DNA of 64,000 bases from Volvox africanus (taxonomy: Eukaryota; Chlorophyta; Chlorophyceae; Chlamydomonadales; Volvocaceae), in the NCBI GenBank assembly GCA_030268105.1, contig BSDZ01000094.1:1025001-1089000 (forward strand), written 5' to 3'. Under the pieces are notes generated by a model, which was not told the DNA's origin, ran no database searches, and saw nothing but the letters and a program-made list of their open reading frames with translations. Positions 1 to 11,018 of this stretch are shown here, piece after piece (position 1 is the first letter of the stretch; every line of letters begins with the position of its first letter). The position numbers and the translations under genes are program-made.

Positions 1-457
1 TGATATACTCGAGTATATCTAACTAATCAGGCATGTCGCATTATCATCCACGACATCGTGCTGTCGGTCAACATGTTTGACTCGAGGCTATAGGTATCGC
101 GATGTGATAGGTGCGAGGACGGCCGCCTAGAGACCAGCTTGATGTTAATTTGGATCAAGTACTCGTGTACTTAACTCGGTCTGGTTCTGATATATACGTT
201 TTATGCATATTTATTCGGCCTGAGCTATTCCAGCATAGCATCTTCAGCCGGATGATGAACATTGCCCACGGGGTCTGACGGCCGACTACCAATTTGTAAT
301 CGAAGACTATTGTAAGTTGAATCTTTCCTTGCTGTTGAGTCTTCCGCTGTCACTTTGCTCGCATTGAATCACCTTGTTGTTCGTAAGCACGGTGCACACT
401 TAGCTGATATCCAGACGTGCAGATTCAGTGCATGATTGAAGAAGGAAGGATACAACA
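1..457 (+). repeat. C1 5' LTR (cut by window edge, internally deleted)
   Basis: Ends GGATACAACA at 457, followed by a primer-binding site. It matches 19685-20482 almost base for base from the TATACTCGAGTATAT palindrome onward. A block of about 250 bp between CTCGAGGCT and TATCGCGATG is missing here but present in the 3' copy. Confidence 0.85.
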
Positions 458-461
458 AATT

Positions 462-479
462 TGGTAGCGAGACGGTTCG
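462..479 (+). other. C1 primer-binding site
   Basis: TGGTAGCGAGACGG begins 5 nt after the LTR. The other families have TGGTATCGAGAC here, so this copy has T to G at the sixth base. The TGGTAT start would pair with a tRNA ending AUACCA, as initiator-Met tRNAs do in many eukaryotes. The exact tRNA cannot be named from the window. Confidence 0.65.
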
Positions 480-882
480 ATTTACGGCTGTCTCATCGTT
501 GCTGCTGAAGAGTAGATTCTCGCACGAGCAAGTGGCGGCGAAGGGTATCATGAGGTAACCTTGTCGGAAGGTTGATATAGTATTCCCTTTTATTTAAAGC
601 TTGCAATATCATATTAGCTTATTAAATATCCACTATATGTGTGCTACTCGCCACAGAGGAAAATTCTGTCACCATCTTATTTGAAGTCATCTTTTCACTA
701 AGGTTGGACATCGAATAGGTTCCGCTATTGAAGAGACATTGTTTTGGAGGTGACAACATATTGGTGGGTTATATTACCGTCTACGTCAGAGTGCCTTTCG
801 AGCGAGAACGGTAGACGAAGAAAAACTCTTAAGGTACAGTCCTACCTTCATCTTTAGCCTTGTGAAGTTTTAATTGAGACAC
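480..882 (+). other. C1 leader, no recognised gene
   Basis: About 400 bp between the primer site and gag. It does not resemble the leaders of families A, B and D, and I cannot find the small upstream coding region that those families share. Nothing else is evident. Confidence 0.5.
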
Positions 883-2160
883 ATGTCGCATAATCAATAT
901 TCTCCAAATACGGGAGATGACGAACAGGTCAGTGCTGATGTCCACAATGAAGGGCCGAAGTCCCCACCGATTATTGACAATTTACACAATTCCCAGCTCG
1001 ATGTTCCCCAGTTGAATGACCTTCATCCCACTCAGGTTCCCGATGGAACGTCAGATCACGTAATACCCCCTGAAATAGAAATGGACGTGGCAATGGTATC
1101 GCTGCAACAACTCATGGATGGAGGGTTCCCCGGTTTCGTCGTTCCAACACCTCAATTTCTTATCCCTCCCGCTGCGGAGCCCAAGACTATCGCAAGTGCT
1201 GCCCGTTCATATGTTAGTGACGCTAAAAGATATTTGAAGTTGGTAAAAGGTGGTGATCGCGACGAAGTGAAATGTCTTTTCATCGGGGCCACGCTAAGCG
1301 GCGTTGCGAGGGAATGGTATGATCATTGGACCACTGTACAGGAGCACTTTACGTTCGAAGAATTAACTAATGCACTCCTTGCTCGATTTGCTCCCGGAAA
1401 TCAATCACAAGTGGCTGCCATGTACCGAGAATTACACGCAGGCACCTATCAAATGCGACCCGGCGAATCGGTGGAGGATTATCGGTTACGGTTTGAAGGT
1501 CTAACAGCACCCATGATTGGCTTTTCCGAAGGGGACTATATTTATTGGTTCCAACATGGCCTCTCACTACCCTTGGCCAGAGCCAGCATTATGGATCCGA
1601 CACTGGAAGGGACAAGGTTGTATACGCGGTGGGTTCAGATTGTCCGAGACGCCGAAGCTCGCCTCAGGATGGGACAAGAGCGTCCGACATCTTTAGCACC
1701 ATTATCAGTGGATACGACGCAAGATGCCTCCAATGAGAATGATCCAGCACCTGAGACTACTGGTGTTCCGTTACCGCCGGCTCCTATGTATCAGACTGGT
1801 ACTCCATTGGTCAGTCACGCGCATACCCCCGGTAGTCGGGGATTAAGCCTACGAGATTCACAAGTAACTTGGAACGTACGCAAGAGGAGGGGTGTGCCGC
1901 AAAACACCGTCGCGTCACGTGGAGCCGTGTCGGCATCAAAACGGTCGAGGACGGACAATCGATGGCCTGCCAAATGGGGATGCACTCAGACAGAGTTGGC
2001 GCAACGGCGACAATTGGGAGTTTGCTTTCGGTGCGCATCAAACCATCTTACGAGGAACTGCCCGCTTTTACCCCCGTTTACTCCTGTGGGATTACCACCA
2101 GTGGACGAAGCACAGGACACCACTTCTGTTGATGTAGCCGGACCACCCAGGTCGCGTTGA
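883..2160 (+). CDS. gag: C1 Gag, nucleocapsid type, 425 aa
   Basis: Structural protein that would form the cytoplasmic particle and bind element RNA. The first ATG of the open frame is at 883; an upstream TTG is not needed. Residues about 100-270 resemble the retrotransposon Gag core, with the tryptophan-rich REWYDHW stretch matching KDWY(R/D)xW in the other families. A zinc knuckle CFRCASNHLTRNC (CX2CX3HX4C) lies near residues 381-393. Unlike families A, B and D, the frame runs on past the knuckle and ends in TGA rather than the conserved UAG before pol. It is intact although the pol of the same element has several stops. Family assignment is firm; its separate lineage is inferred from low similarity to the A and B Gags. 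Confidence 0.85.
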   Translation: MSHNQYSPNTGDDEQVSADVHNEGPKSPPIIDNLHNSQLDVPQLNDLHPTQVPDGTSDHVIPPEIEMDVAMVSLQQLMDGGFPGFVVPTPQFLIPPAAEPKTIASAARSYVSDAKRYLKLVKGGDRDEVKCLFIGATLSGVAREWYDHWTTVQEHFTFEELTNALLARFAPGNQSQVAAMYRELHAGTYQMRPGESVEDYRLRFEGLTAPMIGFSEGDYIYWFQHGLSLPLARASIMDPTLEGTRLYTRWVQIVRDAEARLRMGQERPTSLAPLSVDTTQDASNENDPAPETTGVPLPPAPMYQTGTPLVSHAHTPGSRGLSLRDSQVTWNVRKRRGVPQNTVASRGAVSASKRSRTDNRWPAKWGCTQTELAQRRQLGVCFRCASNHLTRNCPLLPPFTPVGLPPVDEAQDTTSVDVAGPPRSR

Positions 2161-2940
2161 TAAGGGACTGATACCCGATAAGAAATTAGACATTACGTGC
2201 TGTCCGCGACTAATCCTTATTTTGCTACCGTTAATTAAATGATCCGATGATTAGTAAATATGCGCCCTTAACGAGTTTTGTCTATGAAGTAGCGTGAGAT
2301 GCAGGAGTGTAGTGGACGCCCACTACGTTTAACTCCTTTAATGACGATGAAGTCATTTTCGTTTATCGAGATTTCAAACACCCATATATTATAGGTGTTA
2401 TTGACGACCATATTGCTGTTGCGAAGAGCAATATGTATGGTGGGGTCGACTCCATAGTCGTCTGAGCGTCAGGTTACTCTCGCTAATGAGAGTAAGCATC
2501 CCATCGTGGGCAGAATCCCCTAAGTCGTCGAAGGACCCTCTGCGTGTTAGGGCCCAACCGTATGTGCTACAAGGTCTCTCGGAGACAGCACAGTACATTC
2601 TGGGTGCCGCGACATAACGACAGTACCGCGCGCGCATCAATATGGAGTCCAGCACAATTGGCCATTGTGCAAAAGGGAACCTATGGCCTAAGGTACCTTG
2701 TCTGTCGTGCCAAGATGTCACACCAGAGGAGGGCGGAACTGTGCGGAGCCTATGGTTATGTTGGTTTAGCGGCGTCCGTGCGCCGGAATAAGGAACCCAA
2801 GCTTGGAGGGTGTAATATAATCTTATCAATGATAAGGAAAAACATCCATGGATTGCTTGTGAGGCCTTGGGTGCAATCGATTGCTACCACCGCACAGTCT
2901 CTTGCGAAGATTCTGAGGTCGCAGCCCCCTAATGCCAAAT
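2161..2940 (+). pseudogene. C1 pol 5' part, decayed protease region
   Basis: 2161-2400 has no recognisable coding content. From about 2440 the sequence aligns with the protease to RT linker of family B: the stretch following [12 protein letters not shown] in intact copies, the palindrome around CATCCCATCGTGGGC, and the segment before RT. Frameshifts and stops prevent translation, and the DTG motif itself is not preserved. The alignment ends abruptly at 2940 where truncated LTR of A1 begins. The same decayed version is found in C2 and D1, so much of the decay may predate the split of these copies. Confidence 0.7.
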
Positions 2941-3527
2941 CAGGCTTAGCTCGGGCTAAGTAGAAATGCGTATAGCAAATATAATGTAGAACACACGAGT
3001 GTTCTCCGGTATCGAATGTCTCGTCTAGCTTAGCCGTCCTCGCATCTGTTATACTCGCAGCATCGCAGTGCCGTACGATTCACATTAGGAGGCCGATCCT
3101 AGATGTGACAACCCTACTGCGTATGAGCGATGTCTACGTATAACAACGTATAAGCCTTTCTGGCATTCACATGATGCAAGGGTCCGGATAACGATATCCG
3201 GTTGCAGGGCATGTATCGCGACGAGTGCGTCGCTCTCAACATGTGCTGTAATGAAGTAATATTATATCAGATAATATTACTTATCGTTTCGTAGCACGAG
3301 CATAATGCGCACTTCAATGCTTCGGGCATTCATGCATGCTAGGCGGATTTGCCATGATGCAATGTCGCGATGGATAATGATGCCATGCTAAATGCATATA
3401 TAAATGTATACGAATACATTTATATAATGCAGATTCATTCATATGAAATGCGTTCTTCACAAAAGCACTTCGCCTAGTAGGATTGCATCGACCTACGCGT
3501 CGGCGGGAAATGAACCGTAGCACAACA
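2941..3527 (-). repeat. A1 3' LTR, truncated
   Basis: 587 bp ending GTAGCACAACA at 3527, next to the polypurine tract of A1 (minus strand, complement of CCCCCCTCCC). Compared with the complete copy at 16218-17041, the 237 bp at the U5 side are missing. Confidence 0.9.
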
Positions 3528-3586
3528 ATTATCCCCCCTCCCGTATGCAGCGTCCTCGCTGCATCATACAGCATCGACTGCAGGGT

Positions 3587-6500
3587 TCATTGGGTTTGCG
3601 TGGCGCGTTTGCGGGCTTCTTCGAGCAGGGGCTTCATGTCCTGTGAGAAGTTGCGCGCCGGTTCCCATGAGTTGTGCTCGTCGTTATACCCTGTCCACTT
3701 GACCAAGTACTCGTGTACTGTCCGCTTACGTCGGTGTCGGCCCACACGACGCGCGCGATAATTTAACACCCACTCCACATCGTCAAACTTCTGTTTACCA
3801 GCGATCCAGGTCTCGGGAACTGGTTTGATCGCTGCGGGGGCGTTAGTAGGCTCAGGGAGGGTTCCGTATCACGATACGGACAAACAAGTGATACGTGAAA
3901 CGTGGGGTGAATGGTCATATCAGCGGGCAATGCAAGCTCCACAGCCACATTCCTGACCATGCGCACAACAGGATACGGACCAATCCAGCGGGGTAAGAGT
4001 TTTCGGGATCCGTCGGCCAAGGAACGCAAGTTCTTGGTGCTTAGCAACACAAGTTGCCCTTCCAAAAACGTCACGTCCTGCTTGGATTTGTTGTAGTATT
4101 CCGTCGTTCATTGCTGCGCCGCGTCCAAACACGACTTCGCGTCTGTGATTCGGGACATAAAAGACTTGGCAAAAAGTTTAGCAGCAGGCACATTCACTTC
4201 TAACTCGCGCCACACGGGTAGCGCGGGATGAAATCCGTAGTTAAGAAAGAACGGACTTTTGCCTGTGGAGCGGTTAACAGCGTTGTTAAGCGTGAATTCT
4301 GCCGCAGTCAAATACGTATCCCAAACGAGTGGTGTGCGACCAGCATAATTGCGCAACATATCACCCAACGTGCGGTTTGAGCGTTCGGTTTGACCATCGG
4401 TCTGCGGGTGATACGCCGTGCTCAGGTTGACGCGCATGCCAACTAGCTTGCAGAGCGCTTCCCAAAACTTAGACGTGAACTGACCACCGCGGTCCGAAAT
4501 CACATTTTTGGGAACCCGGTGTAACCGAACTACATTATCGAAAAACAAGCGTGCGGTTTGCTCAGCCGTGCAGGATGATGTGCATGGTGTGAGGTGAACC
4601 ATCTTAGTCAGACGATCGACCATTACGAACACCGCATCGTATCCCCCCTCAGTTTTGGGCAGCGCGACTACGAAGTCCATGGAAACACTTTCCCAAGGCG
4701 CATCCGGGACAGGCAACGGTTGCAACAACCCATGGCCCTTACCGGACAAAGCCTTATTGCGCTGGCACGTCTGTGCACAGACTGCATGTCTGTACGAAGT
4801 TCGCCGCATCCTTAGCCAAACGAGGCCACCAAAAGGAACGTTGCACCAAGTTGATTAGTCGCTTGCTACCAGGGTGTCCTGCTAACGGGTCCTCGTGGAA
4901 CCGTGCAAGGATGTCGTAGCGTAGCGTGTCGTTGTTCGGAACGATGATTTGCGTAGCTGCACCCTCCGTCCGTAGCCAAAGGCCATTCTGCTTGCGAAAG
5001 TATTCTACATTAGCCGGGTCCGCGAACCAGGCCTCTGCGTTGTAGGCAACCTTTAACCGCTCCGCAAGGTCCGTCACGATCGGCACCTCCTCTCTACACG
5101 GCCGCACGACGGGCGCTGCCAAAATTGCAGCGTGTAGCGACGGATGTCGACTGAGAGCATCGGCAATATTCAATTTACCAGAAATATACTCCCAGGTGCA
5201 GTCGAACCTAGCTAGATATTCCATCCACCTAGCTTGACGGCGGTTCAACGTCAGAACGCTTTGCAAAAACGTTAGGGGCTTGTGGTCAGTTTTTAAAGTA
5301 AACGGGCGTCCCTCGAGGTAACAGCGCCATTCCTTTAAAGCATGCAGCACTGCCAGAAGCTCCTGTTCCCCGGTGGTGTAGCGAATCTCCGCACCAGAAA
5401 ACTTCTTACTCGTGAAGGCGATCGGTCGCCCTTCCTGTAACAATACAGCGCCGCTTCCAAAATTCGAGGCATCAGACACTACCTCAACACGAAATGGCAA
5501 CGAGTAATCAGGGAATGCGAGGATGACATCTTCGGCAACAATTCGTTTGAGCTCTTCGAATGCCCGCTGGCATTGCGACGTCCACGACTCGAGCAAAACA
5601 AAAACGCCTTTGCGAGTTAAGTTAGTAAGCGGGGCCGCAATGATGGAATATTTTTCAATGAACTTTCGGAAATAATTGGTCAAGCCAAGGAACTTACGCA
5701 GCTCCGTGAGGTTCTGAGGCGCGGGCCAATCGCGAACCACGGCGACCTTCCGCGGGTCCATCTTCACACCGATGGCCGACACAATGTGGCCCAAATATTC
5801 CACCTGAGGCTGCGCCCAAAAGCATTTGGCGCGTTTAGCAAACAATTGCTCCCGCCTCATGACGTCGAGCACGAGCCGAAGATGCTCCAAGTGCTCCTCG
5901 CGCGTCTTAGAGTATACCAAGATGTCATCCAGGTAGCACACAACGAACCTGTCGATAAACGGTCTAAACATTCGGTCCATAACCGCCTGAAACGTCGCAG
6001 GGGCATTAGTCAAACCAAATGATAGGCCCGTGTACTCGAAGTGACCGAAGGGCGTCCGAAAAGCGGTTTTCGGGATATCAGAGGCAGCGATGCGAATCTG
6101 ATTATAGCCCTGTTGTAAGTCAATTGAGGAAAAATAAGCCGAGCCCTTCAGCTTATCCAACAGGTCGTCGACGCGTGGCAAAGGGTAGCGATTTTTTACC
6201 GTATTCGCATTTAACCCCCGGTAATCGATGCACATGCGCAAGTTCCCATCCTTCTTACCGACAAACAAAATCAGTGCAGAATACGGGGATGTGCTGGGGC
6301 GTATCATACCCTTCGCTAGTAGATCCGTCACCTGGCGCTTCACCTCATCCAGCTCCAATGGACTCAACCTGTACATTGGCCGGGCCGTAGGCTGCGCTCC
6401 AGGCACGAGAGGGATCGTGTGATCAACAGGACGCATAGGTGGTAGGCCAGGGATGTCTTGGAAGACGTCCTCATACTGCGACAGTAGGGCCTCAACCTCA

Positions 6501-7657
6501 GGATCCGCAGAAATCTGCGCGGTGGTGACACAACAGCTCACCCGCGGCCTTAAAAGCAGTCCGTGCGCACCTTTCCGTAACAAACGGACGGCCTCCTTAC
6601 GCCCGACTAGCTCTGGTTCGATTCGCGCGGCCATTGCGGTCACAGCAAAATTAACCATAGGCACCGCCTCAGTTTCGCCCTCCTTTGGTGTGACATGTTC
6701 GAACGACAGGAAAGGTACCTTAATCGACAGAGTACCCTTGCACATATGCAGGGTTGCGGTCTCCATGTCGATGCGCGCGCGGTACTGTCGTAATGTCGAG
6801 GACCCCATTATGTACGGTGCAGTCTCTGCCAAGCCCTGCAGCACGTACGGCCGGGTCACAACATGCAAAGGGCCTATCGATAGGCTAAGGGTAATCCTGC
6901 CCACGATGGGATGCTTACCCTCGTCAGCAAGGGTAACCTGTGGACAATCAGACGACTCTGGGGACAACCCCAGCGCTTTCACCTCTGCGACAGAGATGAA
7001 GTCGTCGCTGGCACCGGTGTCAACAAGTGCCTTCAGAGTACGGCCATTCAGACCGACCTGAACCACAGGGACACGGTTATCTACGAGCGATTGCCCAGCA
7101 GACAACGTCAGTGCACTTAGGGCGGGTCCGTAACCAACGGCACCCCCGTCAGGAGCTTCGTACCAAACGTCAACCGAGTAGGATGTGCCTGGCCACGGAG
7201 CCAGCATACCCTCCCGATCCACACCATTAAACAAAACGGTGCCCGGCACGAACCGGTGGACATGCCGCATACCCCTTAGCGATGCCTCTGCCTTGCACCG
7301 ACAGAAAGCGGGGAGTAAAACACATGCGGCAGTGCCTGGATATTGACGCCTACACCTCCTGTATATGGCCAACTGTTCCGACATCTCACGCAGAGACGAG
7401 GGGATGAACAAAACCACGTGGTTGGACAGATCGATAGACGACAGGGGACGGCGAGGTGTAAACAAATTACACAACGGATCGAAGCAGAGAAGTCCCGTGC
7501 GTCCGTCAAGCGTGATGCGTCGCGCCATGACTCGCTCGATGTGTCCAAGTACGCAAGGCAACAATGCCTTCACGGCTGGCCGTAAGGATGACCACCGACC
7601 ACGCGTTAGTTCAGAAAACCCAGGTAGAGCCCCCTCCGCAGGAACCCGGGCAAGCCC
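3587..7657 (-). pseudogene. A1 pol, frameshifted
   Basis: Would encode the family A polyprotein (protease, RT, RNase H, integrase, chromodomain) read through the UAG at 7660-7658. Protease [23 protein letters not shown] and integrase residues are recognisable. Breaks: a 10-nt duplication near 4770-4785 in the zinc-binding HHCC module of integrase changes frame; CGA has become TGA at 4107-4105; and one nucleotide is lost near 3860, between the GPY/F-like module and the chromodomain. The RT reads YTGLSFG where other copies read YTVLSFG. It is thus a dead copy, but each lesion is small. Confidence 0.9.
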
Positions 7658-8299
7658 CTATTTCGGCTGAGGTACAAACGGCGGCATTAGAGGGCAATCC
7701 TTCGTAGAATGGCTCTCCGCACACCGTAGACAAACGTTGGCCAATTTTCGACGCTCGAATTCGGAACGATTGCAATTCCATTTTGGCATGAATGTGTCGT
7801 CCGTACGAGTGCGCTTCGCGTTGGGGTCGGAACGCTGTGCGGCTGCCGACGACGGCGCACCACCACGCTTCCTGTTCCTAGCTGGGTCCGAGCTCGGACC
7901 TGCTCCTCCTGTACCACGGACACCCGAGCTAGCGCCCCCGCGCACCTTGCGTTGCCCGTTGCTGCGTCGCGTCGCGGCAGTAGGCGTGGGGCGGGTCGTG
8001 CCGAGGTCCTGGTCGAGAGCTACAGCTTCCCCAAGCGGATCCTCAGGGATGTCATCATGCCCTTGAGCTTGAGGTAATGGCAGAACCCTTGGTCCAGCAG
8101 TGTTGTCCATATTCGTATTCACTGCTGAATGCGGCACAATTAAGTGAGCAGGGGTCTGGAAAGTAAGGGACTCTTGAGTGGCTCGCGTGCCAACAGTCTC
8201 AAGACCCCTATCCGAAGCTCTAGCAGTCACAGCAAAATCGGGCTGGCTAGCTAAGCTAGTGTGCGGCGTATCGGTGTGCTCCGTAGACATGGAACACAA
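7658..8299 (-). pseudogene. A1 gag with the core deleted in frame
   Basis: The frame is open from MCSMSTEH to the UAG at 7660-7658, but only about 213 codons long against 411 in A4. Residues up to about 82 (ending DDIPE) are joined directly to the DPLGEAVALDQDLG segment, so the whole Gag core including KDWYRNW is missing. The basic, serine-rich region and the zinc knuckle CLRCAESHSTKDC remain. The deletion is in frame. A protein with only the N-terminal tail and the RNA-binding end could in principle be made, but particle assembly is not expected. Confidence 0.85.
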
Positions 8300-8466
8300 A
8301 GCGATACCCTAGATTTGCGTAATAGAAGCCGACTTCTATCGCAAAAGCAAGAGTACAAAGCGATTCGGCGAGCCTACCGACAGTACTCTTGAGAAGGTCC
8401 AGTAAATTCAGCAAGTACTTGCCCAGCTGAATATGGATCTTCGTAGTTTGGGCGATGAGAGTCGCC

Positions 8467-9290
8467 TGTTGTGCTACGGTTCATTTTCCGCCGACGCGTA
8501 GGTCGACGTGATCCTACTAGGCGAAGTGCTTTTGTGATGAACGCATTACATATGAATGAATCTGCATTATATAAATGTATTCGTATACATTTGTATATGC
8601 ATTTAGCATGGCATCATTATCCATCGCGACATCGCATCATGGCAAATCCGCCTAGCATGCATGAATGCCCGAAGCATTGAAGTGCGCATTATGCTCGTGC
8701 TACGAAACGATAAGTAATATTATTCGATATAATATTACTTCATTACAGCACACGCTGAGAGCGCCGCACTCGTCGCGATACATGCCCTGCAACCGGATAT
8801 CGTTATCCGGACCCTTGCATCATGCGAATGCCGGAAAGGCTTATACGTTATTACACGTAGACATCGCCCATACGCAGTAGGGTTGTCACATCTAGGATCG
8901 GCCTCCTAATGTGAATCGTACGGCACTGCGATGCTGCGAGTATAACAGATGCGAGGACGGCTAAGCTAGATAAGACATTCGATACCGGAGAACACTCGTG
9001 TGTTCTATATTACTATTTCTATACGCTATTCTACTTAGCCCGAGCTAAGCCTGAACTTCGCTAATCACCGCCGCGTGATGATTGCTTGCTTCCGGCGCTG
9101 ACGGCGATTTCGTCCATTGCATCATTCCGATTCGTAAGACTGTAAGTTATATCTCTCTTCGTCTTGAAGTCTTCCGCTGTCTCTGTTTGCTCTCGCTTGC
9201 CTTGCTGTACTTGCAAGTGCTCGCGCATCGGCGTCTAAAGTCTTCAGACGTGCAGATACTTATGAGCAAACGCGAACGAGAGGTACAACA
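8467..9290 (+). repeat. A2 5' LTR
   Basis: 824 bp, TGTTGTGCTACGG to GGTACAACA. Contains four palindromes: 8573-8592 (arms AAATGTAT, loop TCGT), 8712-8740 (arms AAGTAATATTAT), 8793-8810 (arms CCGGATA, loop TCGT) and 8989-9006 (arms AGAACAC, loop TCGT). TATATAAA at 8568-8575 is a possible TATA box; I cannot place the transcription start. Confidence 0.95.
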
Positions 9291-9293
9291 ATT

Positions 9294-9311
9294 TGGTATC
9301 GAGACAGGTTC
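9294..9311 (+). other. A2 primer-binding site
   Basis: TGGTATCGAGACAGGTTC begins 3 nt after the LTR. It is shared by all family A copies, and its first 12 bases by families B and D. It implies a tRNA 3' end of ...GUCUCGAUACCA, resembling initiator-Met. Confidence 0.75.
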
Positions 9312-9357
9312 GTTGCCTAACTGTCTCTCTTTGTCTAATCGGAAGTAGGTTCTTTCT

Positions 9358-9791
9358 ATGGCGAGTTCCAGCGACGAACCACGAGGACCGCTAGACACTT
9401 TTGCCGAAGACTTAGGCCGTGCCGTTTTGGACGCCGCCGCTTCCGGTTTGTAATTGTTTAATTGCTTTTGCTTAGATTGCTGCACTTGTTGTGTAAGTGT
9501 ATGCTCTGAGTCGCAGGTAATCTCAGTGCACCGGCATTGCTTGCCGCGGCGACTGAGACCGGCTTTCGTCCGGACCAGTTGGCGACTCTCATTGCCCAAA
9601 CTACGGAGATCAGGACTCAGCTGGGCAAGTACTTGCTGAGTTTACTGGATCTTCTCAAGAGTACCGTCGGTAGGCTCACCGAATCGCTTTGTACTCTTGC
9701 TTTTGCGATAGAAGTCGGCTTCTATTACGCAAACCTAGGGTATCGCTTCGTGTTCCATGTCTGCGGAGCACACCGATACGCCGCACACTAG
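9358..9791 (+). CDS. A2 upstream small ORF, candidate two-exon gene
   Basis: Unrecognised protein encoded between the primer site and gag. Exon 1 (9358-9445) starts MASSSDEPRGP and continues LDTFAEDLGRAVLDAAAS. A candidate 71-bp intron (9446-9516, G|GTTTGT...CGCAG|GT, phase 1) leads to exon 2 starting at 9517. Exon 2 stays open with APALLAAATETG, then FRPDQLATLIAQTTE and a hydrophobic helix up to STVG, and finally stops at 9789-9791, past the gag ATG in another frame. A second donor is possible at 9668-9669 just after GTCG. Without splicing, exon 1 stops after two more codons (GL). Exon 1 of A2 and A5 differ at eight sites, all synonymous, which argues strongly for coding function. Splicing is inferred, not shown. 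Confidence 0.65.
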
Positions 9792-10979
9792 CTTAGCAAG
9801 CCAGCCCGATTTTGCTGTGACTGCTAGAGCTTCAGGGCTTGAGACTGTTGGCACGCGAGCCACTCAAGAGTCCCTTACTTTCCAGACCCCTGCTCACTTA
9901 ATTGTGCCGCATTCAGCAGTTAACACCAATATGGACAACACTGCTGGACCAAGGGTTCTGCCATTACCTCAAGCTCGAGGGTATGATGACATCCCTGAGG
10001 TGATGAGATTGACGATTCCCGTTCCTAGGCTTAATATTTCGCTGACCGACAAGACACCAGGGCATGACATAGCCGATGCAACTCGTGCGTACGTGCGTGA
10101 CGCAAAATTGTACCTCCAAGCTGTCCATGGTGGCGACAATGACGGTATCAAGTGCCTTTTCGTTGGTAACACCCTCGAGGGCTCAGCGAAGGACTGGTAT
10201 CGCAATTGGACTAACGCCCGTGGTCGCTATGCTTTTGACGAGTTGACCGCCGCCCTGCTCTCACGATTCGCTACTGCGGTTCAAGCACGTGATGTGGAAG
10301 CTCGTAATGCTTTGGCAGCCGGTAGCTACCACATGCGACGGGACGAAAATGTACCTGCGTACCAGTCACGCTTCGAAGCACTTGTGACTCCCATTGCTGA
10401 CCTCACCGAATCTGAGCGTGTCTTTTGGTTTAGGCGAGGCCTAACGAAACTTTTGGCTAAATGGTGTGCTACTGACTTGGTTGGAGCGCAGATCAAGTCG
10501 TATGACGCTTTAGTCGCTTTTGCTAAGGGTGCGGAAATACGAATTCTTGCCGGCGAGGAAGAAGTCAAGTCTGCCCCTCGTGCAAATAACGTGCAAGTGC
10601 AGGATCCGCTTGGGGAAGCTGTAGCTCCCGACCAGGACCTCGGCGCGACACGCCCCACGCCTACTGCCGCGACGCGACGCAGTCACGGGCAACGCAAGGC
10701 GCGCGGGGGCGCTAGCTCGGGTGTCCGTGGTACAGGAGGAGCAGGTCCGAGCTCGGATCCAGCTAGGAACAGGAAGCGTGGTGGTGCGCCGTCGTCGGCA
10801 GCCGCACAGCGTTCCGACCCCAACGCACTCGTACGGAGGACACATTCATGCCAAAATGGAATTGCAATCGTTCCGAATTCGAGCGTCGGAAATTGGCCAA
10901 CGTTTGTCTACGGTGTGCGGAGAGCCATTCTACGAAGGATTGCCCTCTAATGCCGCCGTTTGTACCTCAGCCAAAATAG
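9757..10979 (+). pseudogene. A2 gag, frameshifted before the zinc knuckle
   Basis: Begins MSAEHTDTPHTSL at 9757 and is collinear with the intact Gag of A4 through the core (KDWYRNW) and the basic region. Seven bases (GAAGCGT in A4) are missing near 10826, so translation shifts and stops at 10950. The knuckle CLRCAESHSTKDC and the UAG at 10977-10979 are still present, but out of frame with the start. Gag made here would lack nucleic-acid binding, and readthrough into pol is broken. A2 may therefore depend on Gag supplied by another copy. Confidence 0.9.
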
Positions 10980-11018
10980 GGGCTTGCCCGGGTTCCTGCG
11001 GAGGGGGCTCTACCTGGG
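10977..11018 (+). promoter_or_regulatory. A2 gag-pol UAG with downstream stem-loop
   Basis: UAG 10977-10979, spacer GGGCTTG, stem arm CCCGGG 10987-10992, 20-nt loop, stem arm CCTGGG 11013-11018 (six pairs with one G-U). This is the candidate readthrough signal described for A4. Confidence 0.65.

Noticed and set aside
1..457. Solo LTR at the window start
   Set aside because: A primer site and gag follow, and the matching 3' LTR is at 19685-20482, so it is the 5' LTR of C1.
5786..7061. Long open frames antisense to pol (and similar ones opposite A2, A4 and A5)
   Set aside because: They are mirror frames of the conserved pol gene, with no start context or separate conservation.
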